DNA from: Bacteroidales bacterium
GTDB taxonomy: Bacteria > Bacteroidota > Bacteroidia > Bacteroidales > UBA932
NCBI GenBank assembly: GCA_015060335.1
Contig: SUYR01000006.1
Coordinates: forward strand, 1 to 64,000
Length of the DNA: 64,000 nt
Direction: 5' to 3'
Shown in pieces: positions 37,507 through 46,852 of this stretch (within the stretch, counting starts at the first letter, position 1; each line of letters begins with the position of its first letter). The position numbers were made by a program, and so were the translations under genes. The notes beneath the pieces are model-generated. The model was not told where the DNA came from and did no database searches. It saw nothing but the letters and a program-made list of their open reading frames with translations.

Positions 37507-38325
37507 ATGCTGAAAAGAATCATCATCGCAGCCGTGATTGCTGCTACCCTATTCAACCCGTCTGACGCTCAGGCAAGAAAGAACAGATATAACGGCACAG
37601 CCATAGTTGCCCACAGAGGTTTCTGGAACTGCGAGGCAGCAGGATATGCAAGAAACTCGGTTGCCGCATTGAAATGCGCTCAGGAAGCCGGTTTCTGGGG
37701 CAGCGAATTCGATGTAAACATGACTTCTGACGGAGTACTCCTTGTATTCCACGACGGAAAGATCGAAGGAAAAAGGATCGAAAAGCATCCTTATGAAGAC
37801 TTCAAATACTTCAGACTTGAAAATGGTGAGCCTATCCCGACCCTCGACCAGTATCTCGAGCAGGCGAAGAAACATCCTGAGACTGTGCTTGTATATGAGT
37901 TGAAGAAACACTCTTGCGACGAAGTCGAGGACAGGTTCGTGGACCTTTCCATCGAGAAACTCAAGGAATACGACCTTCTCGATCCGTCAAAGGTGATATT
38001 CATATCTTTCAGTCACCACATGTGCAAGAGACTTGCAGAAAAACTTCCGAAATTCACCGTTCAGTATCTCAATGGAGAAAAATCTCCTCAGAAGCTCTCT
38101 GAAGACGGCATAAACGGACTTGATTACCATTTCAATGTACTCAAGCTCAACAAGAAATGGGCAGAAGAGGCAAGAGAACTCGGAATGACAGTCAACACTT
38201 GGACAGTCAACAAGGAAGATGACATGAAGGCAATGTTCGAGCAGAAAGTCAACATGCTTACTACAGATGTTCCTCTTGAGGCAAGAAAGCTGATGAAACA
38301 ATTGAAAATAAAGGAAGTGAAATAA
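37507..38325 (+). CDS. Exported glycerophosphodiester phosphodiesterase
   Basis: 272 residues from MLKRIIIAAV, which gives a proper signal peptide cleaved near residue 21 (DAQA|RK). The GDPD TIM-barrel motifs are VAHRGFW (catalytic His), EFDVNMTSDGVLLVFHD (metal Glu/Asp, second His) and YELKKH. The usual PENT segment reads YARNSV, so one metal-ligand Glu position looks changed to Arg; the metal site may be atypical. It is predicted to degrade glycerophosphodiesters in the periplasm. Monocistronic. Confidence 0.88.
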   Translation: MLKRIIIAAVIAATLFNPSDAQARKNRYNGTAIVAHRGFWNCEAAGYARNSVAALKCAQEAGFWGSEFDVNMTSDGVLLVFHDGKIEGKRIEKHPYEDFKYFRLENGEPIPTLDQYLEQAKKHPETVLVYELKKHSCDEVEDRFVDLSIEKLKEYDLLDPSKVIFISFSHHMCKRLAEKLPKFTVQYLNGEKSPQKLSEDGINGLDYHFNVLKLNKKWAEEARELGMTVNTWTVNKEDDMKAMFEQKVNMLTTDVPLEARKLMKQLKIKEVK

Positions 38326-38330
38326 GACAC

Positions 38331-38363
38331 AATAAAGGTGCGCCGATTCAGCGCACCTTTATT
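38331..38363. terminator. Bidirectional terminator overlapping the umuC stop
   Basis: AATAAAGGTGCGC (38331-38343) and GCGCACCTTTATT (38351-38363) form a 13-bp perfect stem with a 7-nt loop. The umuC stop lies in the loop and its last codons (Ile-Ile-Lys-Val-Arg) form one arm. It terminates both convergent genes. Confidence 0.9.
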
Positions 38364-39595
38364 ATGTCCTTGAGAGAAGTGGTATATAGACCGGAGCAAT
38401 AATCGCTACGTATGCCATCGGCATAATGTCCCGGTCTCTGGGTGGCAAGCCGTATATTACCTACCTTGTCCATAATTTCAGATATTCGGTCATTCTTCTG
38501 CCTTGCCTGTTCGTCGAAATCGAAGATTGTCCCCTGAAGAGAATCGGAAGGAATGACATTATCTACAATCACTCCTGCCTTCTTATATTGATAATCGGAC
38601 TTATATATAAGCCTCAATGCCTTCAGCGCAGTCCCCACTATTTCCTGTGTACTGTTGGCTGCCACTCCCAGTCTTATGGTCACAGACGGGAAATACTGCT
38701 TGAGATCTTCTCTGAAACGGTTTGTATAAAGAAATGTCGTGACATCGTAAGCGGCAGATTTCTCCTCTCTCAACTTCCTTGCACACATTGCCGCAAAGTC
38801 AGACACTCTCAGTTCAAGCTCCGTCAGATCGGATATCATATCAGCAAAAGAGCGTGAAGTACAGATAGACTTGCGGCGCTCATCTCTTTCTTCATCAATG
38901 CAAGGACAGCCTCTGAGTTCTCCCCATGTACGAAGACCGTTCACGCCCAGGCGTTCCTTGACCCATTGTTCGGGTCTCTCAGTAAAATCCAAGGCTGTCT
39001 TTATCCCCCAACCAAGCATCTTGGGAGCTATCCTGCGGCCTATTCCCCACACATCATCTATAGGGGTAAGCTGCAGGGCCTTCAGCCTCTTAGCGTCAGT
39101 ATTCATCATACAGAAACCCTTGTAGCCCTTGTATTTCTTTGCAAAATGGCTGGCGATCTTCGCAAGAGTCTTCGTAGGTGCTACTCCTATGCTGACGGGA
39201 ATTCCCACCCACTGCCTTATCCTGGCTATCAGACTGCTGCAAAGTTCCGGAATCCTGTCCTCTGAAATTCCTTCGAGATGAAGATAAGCCTCATCTATAG
39301 AATATATTTCAATCTTCGGCACCGCTTCTGCAAGCAGGGACATCACCCTGTTGGACAGATCTCCATACAGAGCATAATTTGAAGAAAATGCAGTAAGCTG
39401 ACCGCTATCGGCAAGGTGTCTTATCTTGAAGAAGGGAGCACACATGGGTATGCCCAGAGCCTTGCTCTCATTGCTGCGGGACACCACACATCCGTCATTA
39501 TTGGACAGCACGACAACAGCCTTTCCCTCCAGATCAGGACGGAAGACCCTCTCGCATGAAACGAAGAAGTTGTTGCAGTCCACAAGTGCTATCAT
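38348..39595 (-). CDS. umuC: Y-family DNA polymerase UmuC (Pol V catalytic subunit)
   Basis: 415 residues from MIALVDCNNFF; this ATG overlaps the umuD stop (ATGA), so the longer frame is rejected. Catalytic carboxylates are in ALVDCNNFF and YSIDEAYL, with the steric and template-grip segment VVVLSNNDGCVVSRS. A little-finger domain follows. The C-terminus is DUF4113-like (FDFDEQARQKNDRISEIMDKVG ending in ATQRPG). UmuC copies damaged templates after UmuD is processed. It is translationally coupled to umuD. Confidence 0.93.
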   Translation of the reverse strand: MIALVDCNNFFVSCERVFRPDLEGKAVVVLSNNDGCVVSRSNESKALGIPMCAPFFKIRHLADSGQLTAFSSNYALYGDLSNRVMSLLAEAVPKIEIYSIDEAYLHLEGISEDRIPELCSSLIARIRQWVGIPVSIGVAPTKTLAKIASHFAKKYKGYKGFCMMNTDAKRLKALQLTPIDDVWGIGRRIAPKMLGWGIKTALDFTERPEQWVKERLGVNGLRTWGELRGCPCIDEERDERRKSICTSRSFADMISDLTELELRVSDFAAMCARKLREEKSAAYDVTTFLYTNRFREDLKQYFPSVTIRLGVAANSTQEIVGTALKALRLIYKSDYQYKKAGVIVDNVIPSDSLQGTIFDFDEQARQKNDRISEIMDKVGNIRLATQRPGHYADGIRSDYCSGLYTTSLKDIIKVR

Positions 39596-39990
39596 ACCTT
39601 CTTGATGATATAGGTCACGACTCCCCACATCTTGAAATCCATGCCTTCCATGATTTCAATCTCGGGATATTTCTCATTTGCAGGCTTAAGAATGATCCTG
39701 CCATCCTTCAGACACAGATATTTCAATGTGAACTCACCATCCACAAAACATACTGCCATATCTCCATCCTTCGCATCCAAAGCCTTGTCTATCACCAGAA
39801 TATCCCCCTCATCTACACCTGCATCAATCATAGAATCTCCCACAACCCTTCCATAAAAGGTTGCAGCAGGATGCTTTACAAGTTCCTTGTTCAGGTCTAT
39901 TGCCTGAGTCATATAATCCGTAGCCGGAGACGGGAATCCCGCATGGATTCCGTCCTGTGCCATTTCCGGCAGTTTTGTATTATCCTCCAT
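39592..39990 (-). CDS. umuD: UmuD, self-cleaving SOS mutagenesis protein
   Basis: 132 residues from MEDNTKLPEMAQ; upstream in-frame starts lie before the promoter. The Ala17-Gly18 cleavage bond (HAGFPSP), nucleophile Ser53 (GDSMIDAG) and Lys90 (FTLKYL) give the S24-type Ser/Lys dyad. RecA-stimulated self-cleavage yields UmuD', which joins UmuC. The ATG lies only 7 nt after the -7 element, so the mRNA may be leaderless. The gene overlaps umuC by ATGA. recA is about 8 kb away. Confidence 0.93.
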   Translation of the reverse strand: MEDNTKLPEMAQDGIHAGFPSPATDYMTQAIDLNKELVKHPAATFYGRVVGDSMIDAGVDEGDILVIDKALDAKDGDMAVCFVDGEFTLKYLCLKDGRIILKPANEKYPEIEIMEGMDFKMWGVVTYIIKKV

Positions 39991-39997
39991 ATGAATG

Positions 39998-40005
39998 CAA
40001 ACATA
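39998..40005 (-). promoter_or_regulatory. -7 element of umuDC
   Basis: The complement reads TATGTTTG. It ends 7 nt from the umuD ATG, so the likely transcription start falls at or next to the start codon. No clear LexA-type palindrome was recognised in the 49-bp divergent region. Confidence 0.6.
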
Positions 40006-40026
40006 CAAAAAATCATCAAAAAACCC

Positions 40027-40034
40027 TATCTTTG
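40027..40034 (+). promoter_or_regulatory. -7 element of the gene divergent to umuD
   Basis: TATCTTTG is a TAnnTTTG match ending 5 nt before the ATG at 40040. Again it implies a leaderless or nearly leaderless transcript. The two divergent -7 elements are 21 nt apart, so control is probably shared. Confidence 0.6.
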
Positions 40035-40039
40035 CGGAC

Positions 40040-41080
40040 ATGCTCCTATGTGATGAAATATGCAGTTTCCTTGACGGAAAAGGTCTGGAATATGCCAGAG
40101 GCACAATCGGCGGGAACGAGGTGATCCATGCCGGCTGCGGTGCTGTAATCCTGCCTGTCAGCATATATGCAGAAAGCATCAAAGATGCAGGCACACAGGC
40201 AGAGAGTCTGTACCGTACTACACAGATACTGCTGGAAGAGAGAGGAGAATACCCCTACCTGGTCACCGAAGACAGATGGCATATGCGGCAATCCGTGATG
40301 CAGTCCCGAATCCTTGCCCACCTGCATATTTTCACTCAGATTTATGCCCGTAACTGCGAGGTCAGGAAGATTGACAAGAGGGCCGCGGAGGAATTCCTCT
40401 CAATGTATCACAGTTATGGTGATGCCTCGTGCAGATACCGCTACGGGCTGTTTCTGAAACGTCACACCGGTCACAACGCCGGCTCTGCCTCCATTCTTCC
40501 GGGAACTCTGGTGGCAGTGGCAACCTTTTCGAATGCCCGCAAATGGATCAAGGGAGACAAGACAATACTGTCATATGAATGGACAAGATATGCCTCATTG
40601 CCGGGAGTACGTCTAAGCGGAGGTATGGGAAAGCTTCTGAATGCATTCATCGAGGATGTGAAGCCGGACGACATAATGACTTATGCCGACCTCGAATGGT
40701 CGGAGGGCAAGGTGTATGAGCAGTTAGGGTTCGCACTGGAGGGTTTTAAGGAGCCTGTGACCTTTTGCGTCGATACGATGTCGTGGAGGAGATCCCCGAT
40801 CAAGTCGGGGATGACAGGAGGAGAGCCGGAGAGGACGGGAAGAGAGCCGGGGAGGAGATCCCCGATCAAGTCGGGGATGACGGGAAGAGAGCCGGGGATG
40901 ACGGGAAGAGAGCCGGTGAGGAGATCCCCGATCAAGTCGGGGATGACGGGAAAAGAGTCGGGGATGACGGGAAGAGAGCCGGGGAGGACGGGAGACGTCA
41001 TTCCCGGCTTGACCGGGAATCTGTTCTTCAGGAATCTCGGCAGTAACAAATACAGAATGAAACTGACAGATTATCAGTAG
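40040..41080 (+). CDS. GNAT-like hypothetical protein invaded by 66-bp repeats
   Basis: 346 residues from MLLCDEICSF; the longer frame from 39995 includes the promoter and overlaps the umuD end. The middle part (about 105-250) looks like a GNAT-type acyltransferase-like fold: IDKRAAEEFLSMYHSYGDAS, RYRYGLFL, VAVATFSNAR, then YADLEWSEGKVYEQLGFALEG. I have no firm family name. After MSWRR (near 250) about 78 residues are repeat-encoded (units of 22 residues with SPIKSGMTG, then [10 protein letters not shown]). The apparently native end FFRNLGSNKYRMKLTDYQ follows. The frame survives throughout. Confidence 0.8.
   Translation: MLLCDEICSFLDGKGLEYARGTIGGNEVIHAGCGAVILPVSIYAESIKDAGTQAESLYRTTQILLEERGEYPYLVTEDRWHMRQSVMQSRILAHLHIFTQIYARNCEVRKIDKRAAEEFLSMYHSYGDASCRYRYGLFLKRHTGHNAGSASILPGTLVAVATFSNARKWIKGDKTILSYEWTRYASLPGVRLSGGMGKLLNAFIEDVKPDDIMTYADLEWSEGKVYEQLGFALEGFKEPVTFCVDTMSWRRSPIKSGMTGGEPERTGREPGRRSPIKSGMTGREPGMTGREPVRRSPIKSGMTGKESGMTGREPGRTGDVIPGLTGNLFFRNLGSNKYRMKLTDYQ
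40786..41022. repeat. 66-bp tandem repeat array built on REP-like palindromes
   Basis: Three 66-bp units start at 40791, 40857 and 40923. Each begins with the palindrome ATCCCCGA-tcaag-TCGGGGAT (40792-40812, 40858-40878, 40924-40944). A fourth palindrome, ATTCCCGG-cttga-CCGGGAAT (41000-41020), closes the array. Spacers are made of GGGAAGAGAGCCGG-like units. All lengths keep the reading frame, and long frames are open on both strands. Confidence 0.9.
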
Positions 41081-41133
41081 AAATTATTATCTTCGCGGGC
41101 AATATTGAAAATAAACAATAAAACATATAGACA

Positions 41134-42078
41134 ATGGAAGCAATTGTAAAGACCAATTTCAACTTTCCGGATCAGACATCACATTATGTAGGAAAGGTCC
41201 GCGATGTTTACAGCATCAATGACGAGTACCTTGTAATGGTCGTTTCTGACCGTATTTCTGCATTTGATGTCGTTCTGCCTAAGGGGATCCCTTTCAAGGG
41301 ACAGGTCCTCAACCAGATCGCAGCAAAATTCCTTGACGCGACTACCGATATCCTTCCTAACTGGAAGATCGGCGTTCCTGACCCTATGGTGACAGTAGGT
41401 CACAAGTGTGAGCCTTTCAAGGTAGAGATGGTCATTCGCGGCTACCTCTCAGGACATGCCTGGAGAGAGTACAAGGCAGGCAAGCGTACCATCTGCGGAG
41501 TTGAGATGCCGGATGGAATGGTTGAGAACCAGAAGTTTCCTGAGCCGATCATCACTCCTACCACCAAGGCGGCAGAAGGTCACGACGAAGACATCTCGAA
41601 AGAAGATATCATTGCACAGGGCATCGTAAGCAAGGAGGACTACGAGCAGCTTGAGGCTTATACAAGAGCAATCTTCCAGAGAGGTACAGATATCGCTGCA
41701 AAGATGGGACTCATCCTCGTTGACACCAAGTATGAATTCGGAAAGAAGGACGGACAGATCTATCTCATGGACGAGATCCACACTCCGGACTCTTCACGTT
41801 ATTTCTATGCAGAAGGCTATCAGGAGCGTCTTGCTGCAGGTGAGAAGCAGAAGCAGCTCTCAAAGGAATTTGTCAGGGAGTGGCTTATGGCCAACGGTTT
41901 CCAGGGACAGGAAGGACAGCAGGTACCTGAAATGACAGACGAAATCGTAAACGGCATCACAGAGCGCTATATCGAGCTTTACGAGAATATCATCGGCGAG
42001 AAGTTCGAGAAGGCGGAAGGCAATGACATCGCTGCCCGCATCGAGAAAAACGTAACTGAATTCCTGAAAGCTCTTTAG
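41134..42078 (+). CDS. purC: Phosphoribosylaminoimidazole-succinocarboxamide synthase
   Basis: 314 residues. It joins CAIR and aspartate in purine synthesis. SAICAR-synthetase motifs are clear: [28 protein letters not shown], then [14 protein letters not shown] and, near the middle, [11 protein letters not shown] and [12 protein letters not shown]. Length is typical of the longer, Bacteroidota-type enzyme. A near-consensus -7 (TATCTTCG, 41088-41095) is upstream. The gene ends convergently on the DUF4954 gene with a 4-nt overlap; the 8-nt arms CATTGCAA/TTGCAATG just after the stop lack a T tract. Confidence 0.94.
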   Translation: MEAIVKTNFNFPDQTSHYVGKVRDVYSINDEYLVMVVSDRISAFDVVLPKGIPFKGQVLNQIAAKFLDATTDILPNWKIGVPDPMVTVGHKCEPFKVEMVIRGYLSGHAWREYKAGKRTICGVEMPDGMVENQKFPEPIITPTTKAAEGHDEDISKEDIIAQGIVSKEDYEQLEAYTRAIFQRGTDIAAKMGLILVDTKYEFGKKDGQIYLMDEIHTPDSSRYFYAEGYQERLAAGEKQKQLSKEFVREWLMANGFQGQEGQQVPEMTDEIVNGITERYIELYENIIGEKFEKAEGNDIAARIEKNVTEFLKAL

Positions 42079-44003
42079 CATTGCAACCTTGCAATGACCT
42101 CAGCATACAAATCTGTCTTGGATCTGATATGATCGTGAATGGAAACGACAAATGGATTGGACTCCAAAGAAGCGTCATTCATTGAGCTGAGCGCAAAGTC
42201 CTTACGGGCATCTTCATAGACAAGGCGGTCCAGACGGACCACAGAATCTTTCCATCTGCCGATAAGTTCCCTGAGCTTATCGGCAGATATGTTTTTCAAA
42301 TCTACCTCATAGTAGTCTTCAATTGCCTTATATGCCCAGTTCCATTCATAATCATAATAGTTGGCATGGATCCCGGCGAACCTGACATTCAGCTCATCTA
42401 CATCAGTCAAGACGCCGTTCCTGATATCCTTGACCACATCATCCAAAGCAGTATTCGGAGCAATCATACCGGCCACATCCGCCCACTCTCCATCGCCATA
42501 TCCAGCATCCGGAATCAAGGCTTGCCTCAACTGGTCCAGGCCTTCAAATTTAGACCTCATTATCCTGGAAATCAACGAATTGCCAAGAAACTTATCTATT
42601 GCCATCCCATAATATTCCAGGCCTTTCAGAAGAGAACTTCTCTTTATCACACCGCTCTGATAGGTATATGTATCAGAATCCACCCCGGCAACACGTTGAA
42701 GTGATTTGAGGATTTCCGTGCCACGCAGCATCTTCTGTATGACAAAAGGACTCAGCAGATTGAAATTTATCTGATCCAGTCTGTCTGCAGAAGAACGTCT
42801 GTCCCTTGTCGGCCATTTCTTTGCATCCCTTATTGTACCTACACTCTTAAGATTGGCCCCAGGCATTATATAGGTGGTATTCTGCTGCTCGATCAGATAG
42901 GAAAATGGCAGATCTGAGGTATCCTGATGGCTGACATGCCTTCCCATTACAAGAGAAAAGGCCCCTACCTTTGCCGGCCAAAGAATATACGAATCCGAAG
43001 CTGTCTTGGAGCCTCTTTCCATCAGACCATGGTGTATCGGGCCCAGTTTATACATGTGATTGCTCTGATTTGAGCCAGAACCGGCATTCATGAACGAAAA
43101 CATTCCGGCGATCAACAAGGTGGATTTATGATGAGTCACAGTAAACGGCCCGGCAAAGACTGCACATGCCTCTCCATGCTCACCTTGACAATTGCTGAAA
43201 AACAGGGAATCCGTCGCAGAATAATTATGTCCCAGCCGGCATGCCTGACCTATGAAGCACCGGGAGAATGTTACTCCATCCTCAACAGACGCACCGCTTG
43301 AGATGATAAAGTCATCTCCAATCACATTCACACCCACATGGACCGGAGCATCTGACGTGCTGTTTATACTACCGTTCTTCAGACGCGAAGCTCCTTCGAT
43401 CTTACAGTAATCCCCTATCCGTACGTTCTTTATATAACCGGCATCAGCTATCATCACATGAGTTCCTATTGTTCCGGTTGAGGAGGTTATCTTGTCCACA
43501 TATCCCCCTATTGTCCTGCGAAGAGAGGAAAGCATATCCGGACAGTCCCTGAACTTTGCCATCAGGTATGCAGTCTGAGCTGAAAGCCTGTCATATATGA
43601 CCACTTCACAGCCTCCAGTCTCATTAAGGACGGATACTTCTACTCCATTTCCAAAGCTGCTGTGAGCATCGGTCAGGATAATATCCACATTCTCGATGAA
43701 AGTCCCTTCCCCTATATCATAATTGGCTATATAATTCTTTACATTTTCTATACAGCAGTCATCGCCGACAGTCACATTATGAAGAGTAACGTGATATAGA
43801 CCGGAATGTTTTTTAATACCTCCCGCAAGCTGGAACTCCTTACGGAACGCGCCTAAAAAGATATTGCCCGAAAAACGGGCATACCTGATATATTCTGTAG
43901 AAAAGTCTTGAGCGACCTTGACCGAAGACCAGTCTGATGAAGTACACATCTGAGCTGTCAAAGCCGATATTTCTTCATTTGTAAGATTTCTGTACAATTT
44001 CAT
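42075..44003 (-). CDS. DUF4954-family hexapeptide-repeat protein
   Basis: 642 residues. The N-terminal two-thirds (about 60-420) has left-handed beta-helix character with many I/V-G-D turn repeats ([46 protein letters not shown]), as in acyl- and nucleotidyl-transferases of the LpxA/GlmU kind. A helical C-terminal region (about 430-640) completes the DUF4954 pattern. Activity is unknown; a sugar-nucleotide or acyl-transfer role is only inference. It overlaps the recX stop by 4 nt (ATGA) and is the last gene of the rlmN operon. Confidence 0.85.
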   Translation of the reverse strand: MKLYRNLTNEEISALTAQMCTSSDWSSVKVAQDFSTEYIRYARFSGNIFLGAFRKEFQLAGGIKKHSGLYHVTLHNVTVGDDCCIENVKNYIANYDIGEGTFIENVDIILTDAHSSFGNGVEVSVLNETGGCEVVIYDRLSAQTAYLMAKFRDCPDMLSSLRRTIGGYVDKITSSTGTIGTHVMIADAGYIKNVRIGDYCKIEGASRLKNGSINSTSDAPVHVGVNVIGDDFIISSGASVEDGVTFSRCFIGQACRLGHNYSATDSLFFSNCQGEHGEACAVFAGPFTVTHHKSTLLIAGMFSFMNAGSGSNQSNHMYKLGPIHHGLMERGSKTASDSYILWPAKVGAFSLVMGRHVSHQDTSDLPFSYLIEQQNTTYIMPGANLKSVGTIRDAKKWPTRDRRSSADRLDQINFNLLSPFVIQKMLRGTEILKSLQRVAGVDSDTYTYQSGVIKRSSLLKGLEYYGMAIDKFLGNSLISRIMRSKFEGLDQLRQALIPDAGYGDGEWADVAGMIAPNTALDDVVKDIRNGVLTDVDELNVRFAGIHANYYDYEWNWAYKAIEDYYEVDLKNISADKLRELIGRWKDSVVRLDRLVYEDARKDFALSSMNDASLESNPFVVSIHDHIRSKTDLYAEVIARLQC

Positions 44004-44458
44004 TTATCAATCATCTTTGAGATACACCCGCTGACCTCATCGTAAGAGTATCCCCTTCCGAGGGCAAAGCGCAGAAGTTTCATTTTCCACTGCGGGTCAT
44101 CCTTCAACGATCGGTATTTGTTTTCAAGAAGCTTCTCAAGACGAGAGTCTGCCCTTTGCCTGTCAATTTCTTCCAAAGCCCTGGATATCACCTCCTTGGA
44201 AACCCCTTTTGCAGAAAGCATATATCTTATCTTCACTTCACCCCAACCTGATATGGAGGATTTTTCCCGCGCGTAGGCAGAGGAATATCGCAGATTATCC
44301 ACATATTTTTCCTCAACCAGCTTCTGCACTATATGCAAAGCCTGTTCCTTGTCACCGTCAAGCGCCTTCTCAGCCTTATTCAACACGTCTGACTCGCAGT
44401 ATTCCCGACGGGAACATTGACGACGAAGATTATCCAGGACTTTGTTCACATTATTCAT
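44000..44458 (-). CDS. recX: RecX-family regulator
   Basis: 152 residues. It has three three-helix RecX repeats: LDNLRRQCSRREYCESDVLNKAEKAL, IVQKLVEEKYVDNLRYSSAYAREKSS and a third around LLRFALGRGYSYDEVSGCI. RecX binds the RecA filament and modulates it. Here recX is not next to recA; recA lies 3.7 kb away on the other strand. It is coupled to DUF4954 (4-nt overlap) and lies 6 nt after the patatin gene. Confidence 0.88.
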   Translation of the reverse strand: MNNVNKVLDNLRRQCSRREYCESDVLNKAEKALDGDKEQALHIVQKLVEEKYVDNLRYSSAYAREKSSISGWGEVKIRYMLSAKGVSKEVISRALEEIDRQRADSRLEKLLENKYRSLKDDPQWKMKLLRFALGRGYSYDEVSGCISKMIDK

Positions 44459-44464
44459 GACAAA

Positions 44465-46852
44465 TCAGAAATTGAATCCTGCACTTATATAGAAACCGAC
44501 CTTACCTGTCATATCAGACCAATGGATATTTGCCTTTATCGGTCCAAAAATAGTATCGTAGGCATATTCTATTCCGGCTCCGAAATGTCCCAGATCATTA
44601 AGGTAATTATTGAAATGGTCACAATCCCTGACATAGTTCAGAATTCCGGTGATATAGTTGTTCTTATAAATCCTGAATCTGAAGTCCATGCCGACCATGG
44701 TCAGGAGATTCTTCATCGCCCATAGGTTGGTAACCCCTATGAAAGGTATCTGCTGATCCACATATCTGCCGGCAAGAGAACCTCCAATGGCATTGAAATA
44801 TGCCACAGGAACATCATATCCGAGAAGGAATCTGAGATTGGCATACGGGATATATGCAAATATATCACCTATAGGCACCACACCCTTCACACCAGCGGAT
44901 ACTGTATGAAAATTATTGAAATTCTTCGGAAATCCTGCAAAAGTCCAGGAATATGACAGATGAGACTTGACACCCCTGGTCGGGAAATAACCGTCATCAA
45001 AGGAATCTGCACGTCCTGTAACAAACAGAGAGACAAAATCGTTGTTCAACTGGCTGAAATCATAGTCTCCAAGAATATCTTCCGACTTTATGTTCCTGAT
45101 GTTGAATATATCATTCCTCAATCCGGCATTGAAGTCAAATTTCTTCCAGGTCATATTGGAAAAGTACGCCTCCTGCTTCAGATGGATAAAACGGAAACCG
45201 AGCTTATGTTCCCATAGGTTCAATGTATTCAGGTCAGTCCATCTTACCGAAGCCGAAAAATTGAGCGTTGGAAACTTAGGGCCGTCAAATGCCCATTTCA
45301 CCTGGAAATACGGATTAGCACTGATCTTTCCGGTGAAGTCGAAGGAATGTCCGTATAGCTTATGGGTATTCAATCCTATATTCAGCAGCACTGACACGAT
45401 CTCTTCAGAATCAGCCCTTACGCCCAATCCCAGCTGATGGACAGGTCCCTTCCTGCATGTAAACACAAGCTTGAACGGTTCACTCTCGCCAAGCAGTTCA
45501 TATGTCACATAATCATAAGCCTGAGTACCGTATATCTGAGCCACTATGTCATCCAAGTCGTTTCTGCTCAACTTCTGTCCGAATTTCAGATGCAATCTAT
45601 CCTTCAGAAGTGCCTTCTCCTTAGGCAGTACTCCCTTGATATCAACATCCGCGATCACAAGCGAATCGGAATGAAAATCAAATGCCCTCGGCTTTTCTGC
45701 GAGTTTCAGCTTTCCTGCAGTCCTGTCTGCGACCACCCTCAAAAGACTGTCCTGAGACTGAGCGGCACGATAGCCTCTTACCATTATGGTATCTATAGCG
45801 GCAGTATTGAAACTCATCATGTTATATTCCGGAATATATGGCTTTATCTTCACATCAGGAATCCGGACATTCGTGCCATATGAATCCCGCATCATCATGT
45901 CGATTCCTTGAGAAAATATATCAGCAAGGTTATTGACCTCCGTATAGGAGCGCGGTTTCTGGGACAGATCCACACCAATTACTATATCAGCACCCATTTC
46001 CCTCGCCAGAGCTGTAGGATAATTATCTCTCAGTCCACCGTCGACCAGCACCATGCCGTCAACCCTGACCGGAGCAAACATTCCCGGAATGGACATTGTA
46101 GAGCGCATTGCATCATTGATCTTTCCGCTATGCCATATTTTCGCCTTTCCGGAGACAAGATCCGTAGCCACACAGGTAAAAGGTATGGGAAGTTCTGTAA
46201 AATCCAGTGAATCCTGATAACCGATTGTCAACGAACTGATCAGATTATTGACATTCTGTCCATATATGAATCCGGAAGGAAGGCTTCCGAGCAGATTCCT
46301 TTTGAGAAACTCTCCTCCTTTGACATTGTCAGCACCTATATTCAGATGTTCATGCTTATTGAAATCATCAAAACGGTAATCCTCGGCAAGCTTCATATTA
46401 TAATAATCCTTTTCATAATAAAAAGGAATGGAAATCATATACTTTTCCTTATACTTCATATCAGAATATGAAATATAGTCCCGGGAAAGTTCGTCACTGA
46501 GGACCCAGCCCCAATTCATGTTGGTCATCAGGGAATCTATCACTTCCACCGGATAGCCCAAACTGTACAGACCACCCACAAGGCCACCGATACTGGTACC
46601 CAGCACCATATCCACAGGGATTCCCAGTTCTTCTATATATTTTATAGCTCCCACATGAGCCGCACCTTTTGCACCACCACCACTCAAGACAAGAGCTACA
46701 GTAGGTCTGGTCTGTCTGATCTTGTCCATCTTGGCCCGCATCCTTGCAACGGCTATGGAATCACCCTTCGGATCAAGCGTCCTTGCATTGATCTGAAAAG
46801 CGGCTGAAAACAAGGCAGAAACAGCGAATATCAGTGAAAGCAAACGTCTCAT
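44465..46852 (-). CDS. Patatin-like phospholipase with outer-membrane barrel
   Basis: 795 residues. A signal peptide ends near residue 24 (INA|R). The patatin domain (about 45-330) has the oxyanion SGGGAKGAAHVGA, nucleophile GTSIGG and DGG dyad (VLVDGGLRDN). A POTRA-like domain (about 395-465, VDIKGVLPKEKALLKDRL) leads into a BamA-type barrel ending in Phe (GKVGFYISAGFNF). This is the PlpD-like, type Vd autotransporter-like architecture: a lipase domain carried by its own outer-membrane barrel. It overlaps rlmN by 4 nt and is followed by recX. Confidence 0.92.
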   Translation of the reverse strand: MRRLLSLIFAVSALFSAAFQINARTLDPKGDSIAVARMRAKMDKIRQTRPTVALVLSGGGAKGAAHVGAIKYIEELGIPVDMVLGTSIGGLVGGLYSLGYPVEVIDSLMTNMNWGWVLSDELSRDYISYSDMKYKEKYMISIPFYYEKDYYNMKLAEDYRFDDFNKHEHLNIGADNVKGGEFLKRNLLGSLPSGFIYGQNVNNLISSLTIGYQDSLDFTELPIPFTCVATDLVSGKAKIWHSGKINDAMRSTMSIPGMFAPVRVDGMVLVDGGLRDNYPTALAREMGADIVIGVDLSQKPRSYTEVNNLADIFSQGIDMMMRDSYGTNVRIPDVKIKPYIPEYNMMSFNTAAIDTIMVRGYRAAQSQDSLLRVVADRTAGKLKLAEKPRAFDFHSDSLVIADVDIKGVLPKEKALLKDRLHLKFGQKLSRNDLDDIVAQIYGTQAYDYVTYELLGESEPFKLVFTCRKGPVHQLGLGVRADSEEIVSVLLNIGLNTHKLYGHSFDFTGKISANPYFQVKWAFDGPKFPTLNFSASVRWTDLNTLNLWEHKLGFRFIHLKQEAYFSNMTWKKFDFNAGLRNDIFNIRNIKSEDILGDYDFSQLNNDFVSLFVTGRADSFDDGYFPTRGVKSHLSYSWTFAGFPKNFNNFHTVSAGVKGVVPIGDIFAYIPYANLRFLLGYDVPVAYFNAIGGSLAGRYVDQQIPFIGVTNLWAMKNLLTMVGMDFRFRIYKNNYITGILNYVRDCDHFNNYLNDLGHFGAGIEYAYDTIFGPIKANIHWSDMTGKVGFYISAGFNF

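Noticed and set aside
39592..40194. 200-residue version of UmuD
   Set aside because: The extra N-terminus runs back over the umuD promoter and the divergent gene's coding region. The 132-residue form carries the cleavage site at the proper distance.
40786..41022. CRISPR array
   Set aside because: Spacers are not unique; the units are near-identical tandem repeats with internal palindromes, inside an open reading frame, and no cas genes are present.
40681..41049. Long open frame on the minus strand across the 66-bp array
   Set aside because: The repeat period of 66 keeps all frames open on both strands; the frame has no promoter, no start context and a composition made only of repeat peptides.
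42079..42096. Terminator of purC
   Set aside because: CATTGCAA/TTGCAATG is palindromic but the loop is only 2 nt and there is no T run, so it was not called.
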